A stretch of 64,000 nucleotides of DNA, taken from Methanocella paludicola SANAE. Lineage in GTDB: Archaea > Halobacteriota > Methanocellia > Methanocellales > Methanocellaceae. Shown here in pieces: positions 58,916 through 64,000 of this stretch (within the stretch, counting starts at the first letter, position 1; each line of letters opens with the position of its first letter). The stretch spans positions 1,351,437 to 1,415,436 of the forward strand of contig NC_013665.1 of NCBI RefSeq assembly GCF_000011005.1, written 5' to 3'. A program made the position numbers and the translations under genes. A model generated the notes under the pieces. It worked only from the letters and a program-made list of their open reading frames with translations. It was not told the origin of the DNA and did not search any database.

Positions 58916-60403
58916 ATGGATCTGTCCGCAAATGAAAAGATCGTTCTAAAGGCCATCGGCGACATTGAGATGACGGCCCTGGAGGTCTCGAAGGCAACGG
59001 GGCTGAAGGCCGAGGCCGTCACGCATGCCGCCTACCTTCTGGAGGAAAAGGGCCTGGCGTCGGTCCGGGACGAGGTCGTCTCGGAATACGTTTTAACGGA
59101 TGAAGGCCGGAAGTACGCTGAAGAGGGGCTTCCGGAGCGCATTATTTTTAATGCCTTGCCGGACGGCGGGGCATCCTTAAAAGAGCTTAAATCGAAATTT
59201 CCGCCCTCGACCGTCAATATCGCCATGGGCTGGCTGAGGCAAAAGGGCTGGGCGAAGTTCGAGAAGAAGGACGGGGATACGGTCCTGGTGCCGCAAAAAG
59301 CTGAGAAGTCGCCCGATGAGGTGGCTCTTTCCATTATCGGCGAGGGTAAGCCACAGGAGAGCCTGCCGGAAAAGACCATGAAGGACCTGCTCAAGCGCAG
59401 CATCGTGACAATTAAAGAAGAAAAGGAAAAGATCATTCTCATTACTGCCGCCGGTGCGGCGCTTAAGGAAAAGGGCATCACGGTGGAGGAAGAGCTCGGC
59501 CAGCTTACGCCCGAGATGATCGCCTCCGGCACCTGGCAGGGCAAATCCTTCCGGAAGTTCGACGTGAGCGCCCCGGTGCTCAACGAGTACGGCGGCCGGA
59601 AGCACATCCTCCGCATGGCCATGGACAAGGTGAAGCGCACCCTCATCGAGATGGGCTTCAAGGAGATGGAAGGCCCGATGGTGGACGCAGAGTTTTACGT
59701 GAACGACCTTCTGTTCATGCCGCAGGACCACCCGGCCAGGACGCAGTGGGACCAGTTTAACCTGAAGAAGCCGAAGTACATCCGCACATTGCCAAAAGAC
59801 CTTGTGCATCGAGTCAGGGATATCCACGAGCACGGCGGCGATACTGGCTCCCTGGGCTGGAACTATGCCTGGGACGAGCAAATCGCTAAAAAGCTGGTCC
59901 TCCGTGGGCACACGACCTCGGTGACGGCACGTTACCTGGCGAAATATAACAGGCCGCCTCAGAAGTTCTTCTCTGTTGCCCCAGTATTCAGGAACGATAC
60001 CATCGACATCACGCACCTGCTCGAATTCTACCAGATCGAAGGCTGGATCATGGACGAGAAGCTCAGCATGCGGGACCTCATGGGCACCTTCAAGGAGTTC
60101 TACTCCCGATTCGGTATTACGAACCTGCGGTTCAAGCCCACATATAATCCTTACACAGAGCCAAGCCTCGAGATATACGGCAAGCACCCGCGTAGCGGGC
60201 GGATGATCGAGGTAGGCAACTCGGGCATGTTCAGGAAGGAAATGCTGGCGCCCTATGGCATCGAATGCGACGTCATCGCCTGGGGACTGGCCCTGGAACG
60301 CCTGCTCATGATACTGTATGGATACGAGGACATCCGTGACCTTCACGGTCCTCTGTGCGACATCAACTTCTTAAGGAGCGTGCCCGTCATATGGCAACAG
60401 TAA
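58916..60403 (+). CDS. pheS: phenylalanyl-tRNA synthetase alpha subunit
   Basis: 495-residue catalytic subunit of the alpha2-beta2 PheRS. N-terminal winged-helix repeats (about 1-150) bind tRNA, as in archaeal/eukaryotic forms. Class II motifs: motif 2 [21 protein letters not shown] and motif 3 [18 protein letters not shown]; the amino-acid pocket includes GNSGMFR. It starts 1 bp after trpS and overlaps pheT by 13 bp. Confidence 0.96.
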   Translation: MDLSANEKIVLKAIGDIEMTALEVSKATGLKAEAVTHAAYLLEEKGLASVRDEVVSEYVLTDEGRKYAEEGLPERIIFNALPDGGASLKELKSKFPPSTVNIAMGWLRQKGWAKFEKKDGDTVLVPQKAEKSPDEVALSIIGEGKPQESLPEKTMKDLLKRSIVTIKEEKEKIILITAAGAALKEKGITVEEELGQLTPEMIASGTWQGKSFRKFDVSAPVLNEYGGRKHILRMAMDKVKRTLIEMGFKEMEGPMVDAEFYVNDLLFMPQDHPARTQWDQFNLKKPKYIRTLPKDLVHRVRDIHEHGGDTGSLGWNYAWDEQIAKKLVLRGHTTSVTARYLAKYNRPPQKFFSVAPVFRNDTIDITHLLEFYQIEGWIMDEKLSMRDLMGTFKEFYSRFGITNLRFKPTYNPYTEPSLEIYGKHPRSGRMIEVGNSGMFRKEMLAPYGIECDVIAWGLALERLLMILYGYEDIRDLHGPLCDINFLRSVPVIWQQ

Positions 60404-62052
60404 CGGTCAACTATCCCGACCTCGTCAGGCTCATCGGCAAGGACATATCTCTGGACAAGCTGCGCGACGACCTGTTCGAGCTCGGCCTCGAAACGGAAGC
60501 CATTGAAGGCGATGACGTGACCTTCGAGGTCACGAGCGACCGTGCTGACCTGCTTTGCGAGGAGGGCATCGCCCTCATGCTGCGGGCCTACTACGGCATC
60601 AAGACGGGATTAACCATACCGCCTGTCGAGCCTTCGGATTACCGCATCATCGTGGAACGCGAGCTGGAGCATGTCAGGCCTTTCGTCACGGGCGCTATCG
60701 TTAAGGACCTCCACTTCACGGACGAATCGATCAAGTCCATCATGCACCTGCAGGAAAAGCTGCATGGTACCTTCGGCCGCCGCAGGAAAAAGGGAGCGAT
60801 CGGCATCCACGACCTGTCGAAGATCAAGGGCAAGGACATCTATTATAAGGCTGTGGCCCGGGATGCGGTCAAGTTCGTCCCGCTCCAGAGCAATGAGGTC
60901 ATGACGCCCGGCGAGGTGCTGGAGCGCCACGACAAGGGCAAGGACTACGCCTACGTGCTCGAGGACAAGCCGCTCGTGCCGGTCATCTACGATGCGGAGG
61001 GCCTGTTCTCGTTCCCGCCCATCATCAACTCTAAACGGACGGAAGTCACCATCGACACTCATGAGCTGCTCATCGAGCTAACGGGCGAAGACCTCGGCAC
61101 GATCGATTATATGCTCAATATCGCCCTGTACGCACTCTATTTGCGCGGCGCAAAGATATACGGCCTTAAGGTCGAATACCCCGACCACACGCTCGAAAGG
61201 CCCAATCTGGAAGTGCGCACGATGCGCATCGGGCTTTCCGAGATCAACACGGTACTCGGCCTTGACCTGACGGCCATGCAGGCGAAAGACCTGCTGTTAC
61301 GCATGGGCAACGGCATTGCGGAAACGGGCAGCGACTACCTGGTCGTCGAGATACCGCCATACAGGACGGATATCATTCAGCTAAGGGACATCGTGGACGA
61401 CGTCGGCCGCGTTTACGGCTTCAACAACATGCCCCCGGTCTATCCCAACACGCCATCGGTCGGCCAGCTTGCGGAAAAGAACAAGCTCAACGATGCCGTA
61501 AGGGAGGTCATGATCGGCCTGGGCTGCCAGGACACGCTCAACTTCATCCTTATCGGCAAAGAGGAGACGTACACGAAGATGTGCCAGCCCGAGGACGGCA
61601 GAGCTGTCGAGCTTTCCAACCCGTACACCGACCAGTATAATATCATGCGCACATGGATCGCGCCGTCGCTCATGATTGTGCTATCGAACAACCTGCACCG
61701 CGAGTACCCGCAGAACATCTTGGAAGTAGGCACCACGGCACACCTGGACAATTTCGAGAGCACGGGCGTTAAGGAAGAAGAGCACGTTGCGTGCGCCTTA
61801 TGCTATTCGAAGGCCGGCTTCAACGAGATCAAGACAAAGCTGCAGTCGCTCTGCTATAATTTCGGCCTCGCCGATAAGTTGAGGACGGCCGCCGTCGAGC
61901 ATCCGTCGTTCATAACTGGCAGGTGCGCCGAGATATTCATCGGCGATAAAAAAGCCGGCATCATCGGCGAGATTCACCCTCAGGTCCTGAAGAACTGGGG
62001 CATCGAGATGCCGATAGCGCTATTCGAGATGGACGTTTCCTCGTTAAAATAA
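60391..62052 (+). CDS. pheT: phenylalanyl-tRNA synthetase beta subunit
   Basis: 553-residue archaeal-type beta subunit: B1, B3/B4 (editing; [19 protein letters not shown]), B5 and the catalytic-like B6/B7 module ([34 protein letters not shown]). The start is the ATG at 60391, preceded by AAGGAG at 60373-60378 inside pheS; a frame 12 codons longer is open but does not resemble the family. It lacks the bacterial N-terminal EMAP-type domain, as expected for archaea. Forms the heterotetramer with PheS. Confidence 0.96.
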   Translation: MATVTVNYPDLVRLIGKDISLDKLRDDLFELGLETEAIEGDDVTFEVTSDRADLLCEEGIALMLRAYYGIKTGLTIPPVEPSDYRIIVERELEHVRPFVTGAIVKDLHFTDESIKSIMHLQEKLHGTFGRRRKKGAIGIHDLSKIKGKDIYYKAVARDAVKFVPLQSNEVMTPGEVLERHDKGKDYAYVLEDKPLVPVIYDAEGLFSFPPIINSKRTEVTIDTHELLIELTGEDLGTIDYMLNIALYALYLRGAKIYGLKVEYPDHTLERPNLEVRTMRIGLSEINTVLGLDLTAMQAKDLLLRMGNGIAETGSDYLVVEIPPYRTDIIQLRDIVDDVGRVYGFNNMPPVYPNTPSVGQLAEKNKLNDAVREVMIGLGCQDTLNFILIGKEETYTKMCQPEDGRAVELSNPYTDQYNIMRTWIAPSLMIVLSNNLHREYPQNILEVGTTAHLDNFESTGVKEEEHVACALCYSKAGFNEIKTKLQSLCYNFGLADKLRTAAVEHPSFITGRCAEIFIGDKKAGIIGEIHPQVLKNWGIEMPIALFEMDVSSLK

Positions 62053-62093
62053 GAATAAAAAATAATTAAAAACACTTTTTTTATCTTCTTTAT

Positions 62094-62540
62094 ATGCTAG
62101 ACCTATTGCTCGTGTATGTCACGAAATCGGGTAATACGAGGCTCGTAGCGGAAGCGATCGCGGACGGCGCCAGGTCGATGGGCCTAGAGGCAAGAGCCGC
62201 CGACCTCCGTGACATCGAGACCGCAGATATTTTGGGCGCGGACGTCGTAGCCATCGGATCCCCGACGTATGAGCAGCGAATGCTCCCGCTTATAGAAAAG
62301 CTCATCGACAGCCTTGATAGTAAAAAATGCAGGGGAAAGCCCGGGATAGCTTTCGGCTCATACGGCTGGAGTGGAGAAGCCCCGATCTTCATAGCAAAGC
62401 GAATGCGTGAGCTCGGGTTCGACGTGCTGGACCCGGTCATGCGAGTCCAGTATAAGCCGAACGATAAGGATATCGAAGCATGCGAGCGCCTTGGCAAAGA
62501 CATTGCGCTGAAACTCAAAAGCCTTACGCGAAGGACCTAA
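62094..62540 (+). CDS. flavodoxin-like protein
   Basis: 148 residues. FMN loop TKSGNTRLVAEAIADG at 10-25, SPTYEQRMLP as the second loop and GSYGWSGEAP as the third, like the flavodoxin half of A-type flavoproteins (FprA) but without the MBL domain. It probably serves as a one-domain electron carrier. It follows pheT after 41 bp and overlaps the convergent kinase gene by 4 bp. Confidence 0.9.
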   Translation: MLDLLLVYVTKSGNTRLVAEAIADGARSMGLEARAADLRDIETADILGADVVAIGSPTYEQRMLPLIEKLIDSLDSKKCRGKPGIAFGSYGWSGEAPIFIAKRMRELGFDVLDPVMRVQYKPNDKDIEACERLGKDIALKLKSLTRRT

Positions 62541-64000
62541 GTGATCGCCGGCAGCATTATTACGAACTTACTGCCCTTCCCGTACTCCCCGGGCACGCGG
62601 TCCTCGGCCCATACTTTGCCGCCGAAGTCATCGATGAGCGTCTTGACCAGGTAAAGCCCGAGGCCACGGCCCCTGGCTTTCGTATCGCCGCGCTTATACC
62701 GCTCAAAAATATCCTTCTTTTTCTCGTCGGGTATGCCCGGGCCGTTGTCTTCGATGAATATCCGGTAATATTTTTTACCGTCCTCTATTACCTCCGCGTC
62801 TTCAATATTAATTAGCAAAGGCCCTGTCGAGTGTTTTATTGCATTGTCTATGATGTTTACTATAACATCCTGGAATAATTCACATGCCTTTACCATATAT
62901 CCAAAAACGGGCGTATAATGGATCTTCACGTCCCGGCCCGGAATATTTTCATAAGCTTTAATGACTTCGGCGATCATGAGTCCGGTGTCTACGACCTCCG
63001 GCCTGATCATGCCGGACTTGAGACTTTGTATCTTTCTCACGTTATCGATCAGCCTTGAAATGCTCTGGAGCGTGAGATACGAAGATCGCAGTAGTTTCAA
63101 GTCTTCACCCTCGATCTTTTTACCCGTCTGTGATCGATCGAGGAATAATTCAAGGCTGCCCATGGCGATCTGGTTCATGTTGTTGATGTCATGGCTCATG
63201 AGGTCGATATATACCTCCGCCTGGGCTCTGGCTTCGGACAGGGTCTCCTCCGCCAGCTTTTGTTCGGTGATGTCGATCATCGTGACGAGCACGGCGGGCT
63301 TTCTCTCGAACATGATATTGGCCGCGTTGATATCGATCCATCGCCCATCTCCGCTCTTCGTAATGATCTTTATCTGGTATCGTGCTGGGACCGTCACCCC
63401 CTTCTGCCTTTTTATTCCCCTCTCCTTGACGAGCTCCCGGTAGTCCGGATGGGCAATATCCCAGTAGCTCATATTGATGAATTCATCCCGCGTATACCCG
63501 GTAAGCGCCTCCGCCGCCGGGTTCACGTAGCAGCAATTTTTTTCCCCGCGATAGATATAAATGGCGAAAGGTGCCCTTTCCAGCAGGTTCTGGAACTTTT
63601 TTTCACTCTTGCGAAGCGCTTCCTCCAGGCGCTTCTTCTCGATAATACTTTCCTTACACATATCTCCATAATCTTTCGATATTTCCGCCTGCGCCTTATA
63701 ACGCGTCTCGAGCTCTTTATATGACGCGAGTAGTTCTGTTTCCGCCATCTTACGCCGCGTGATATCGATATGGGTAACTACAAGGTACTTGCGGCTGTTT
63801 TCCATAAAGCGCGTGGCCCGCATTAAAAACCAGCGTTTCTTATCCGGAGAATCACAGGGATATTCCAGCTCAAAATAACTGATATTGCCTTTAAGGACCG
63901 ACAGTAATCCGTCCAGCGCGACGGGGGCCTCATCCGAATGCTCGCCATGGGCTTTTCGGCAGACCTCAAAATAGCTGACGCCCACGCCGACCTTATCGAG
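62537..64000 (-). CDS. PAS sensor histidine kinase (partial, runs off the window)
   Basis: At least 487 codons; the frame stays open to the window edge, so the N-terminus is missing. Visible: the end of a PAS/PAC domain, a coiled coil, a second PAS domain (about 63300-63600; APFAIYIYRGEKNCCYVNPAAEALTGYTRDEF), a phosphoacceptor helix with [10 protein letters not shown] and an ATPase domain ([31 protein letters not shown]). No membrane segment is seen in this part. It shares the HDINN H-box and the closing KTLIDDFGGKVWAEDRVPG motif with the two kinases at 33942 and 35704. Confidence 0.92.
   Translation of the reverse strand, partial: LDKVGVGVSYFEVCRKAHGEHSDEAPVALDGLLSVLKGNISYFELEYPCDSPDKKRWFLMRATRFMENSRKYLVVTHIDITRRKMAETELLASYKELETRYKAQAEISKDYGDMCKESIIEKKRLEEALRKSEKKFQNLLERAPFAIYIYRGEKNCCYVNPAAEALTGYTRDEFINMSYWDIAHPDYRELVKERGIKRQKGVTVPARYQIKIITKSGDGRWIDINAANIMFERKPAVLVTMIDITEQKLAEETLSEARAQAEVYIDLMSHDINNMNQIAMGSLELFLDRSQTGKKIEGEDLKLLRSSYLTLQSISRLIDNVRKIQSLKSGMIRPEVVDTGLMIAEVIKAYENIPGRDVKIHYTPVFGYMVKACELFQDVIVNIIDNAIKHSTGPLLINIEDAEVIEDGKKYYRIFIEDNGPGIPDEKKKDIFERYKRGDTKARGRGLGLYLVKTLIDDFGGKVWAEDRVPGEYGKGSKFVIMLPAIT

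Noticed and set aside
59177-60346. 389-codon antisense frame over pheS
   Set aside because: Length comes from GC-rich third positions; PheS motifs are on the plus strand.

Overview
The window reads as a euryarchaeal methanogen chromosome, most likely the order Methanocellales (inference from gene content; no search was run). The archaeal markers are a pyruvoyl-dependent arginine decarboxylase, Dph2 of diphthamide synthesis, a fused tRNA-splicing endonuclease, archaeal-type TrpRS and PheRS, an archaeal core methionine synthase, an MJ0400-type aldolase for the alternative shikimate entry, FtsZ, TrmB and ArsR regulators, leaderless TATA promoters and frequent TTG/GTG starts. Base composition is moderately GC-rich in the core genes and drops at the integration sites.

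Layout. 1-5.6 kb: PAP2 phosphatase, a very large silk-like secreted repeat protein, a 420-bp palindromic element, a zinc-ribbon protein coupled to arginine decarboxylase, and a small membrane protein. 5.7-15.5 kb: a PUA/PAPS-reductase/ferredoxin fusion, methionine synthase, a truncated gene, a purine permease, three TM2-like membrane proteins, and an aldolase-ABC exporter operon. 15.6-21.5 kb: a Zn/Cd-type P1B ATPase with its ArsR repressor and probable operator, a membrane-bound HTH protein and a second ABC exporter. 21.7-27 kb: an integration hotspot at tRNA-Leu(GAG), with scattered tRNA-Leu and tRNA-Thr pieces, a DUF4143 ATPase, TrmB, an MFS pump and a second copy (inverted) of the 420-bp palindrome.

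27-45.6 kb: a redox cluster (flavoprotein, Fe-S aldo-keto reductase, flavodoxin) facing an HxlR regulator, a possible PD-(D/E)XK protein, a DUF488 protein, an RNB ribonuclease, two PAS histidine kinases, an EFR1-type flavodoxin-ferredoxin, secreted proteins, a second MFS pump, a 497-bp palindrome, an M29 aminopeptidase, MscS and a HEAT-TM2 protein. 46-47.2 kb: ftsZ. 47.2-52.4 kb: decayed palindromic DNA, then a compact element integrated in tRNA-Thr(TGT), with a tyrosine recombinase, a HUH replication initiator, a zinc-finger microprotein and an HXXEE membrane protein, bounded by tRNA-Thr 3' fragments. 52.5-64 kb: a SAP-like protein, MscL, Dph2, paralogous small proteins around a lipoprotein, then the translation block endA-trpS-pheS-pheT, a flavodoxin and a partial PAS histidine kinase running off the end.

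The strongest candidates for undescribed biology are the tRNA-Thr mini-element with its tandem attachment scars, the family of 420-560 bp hairpin elements, a promoter/hairpin module present twice in gene-free DNA, and the silk-like secreted protein. No rRNA genes and no CRISPR array were seen.
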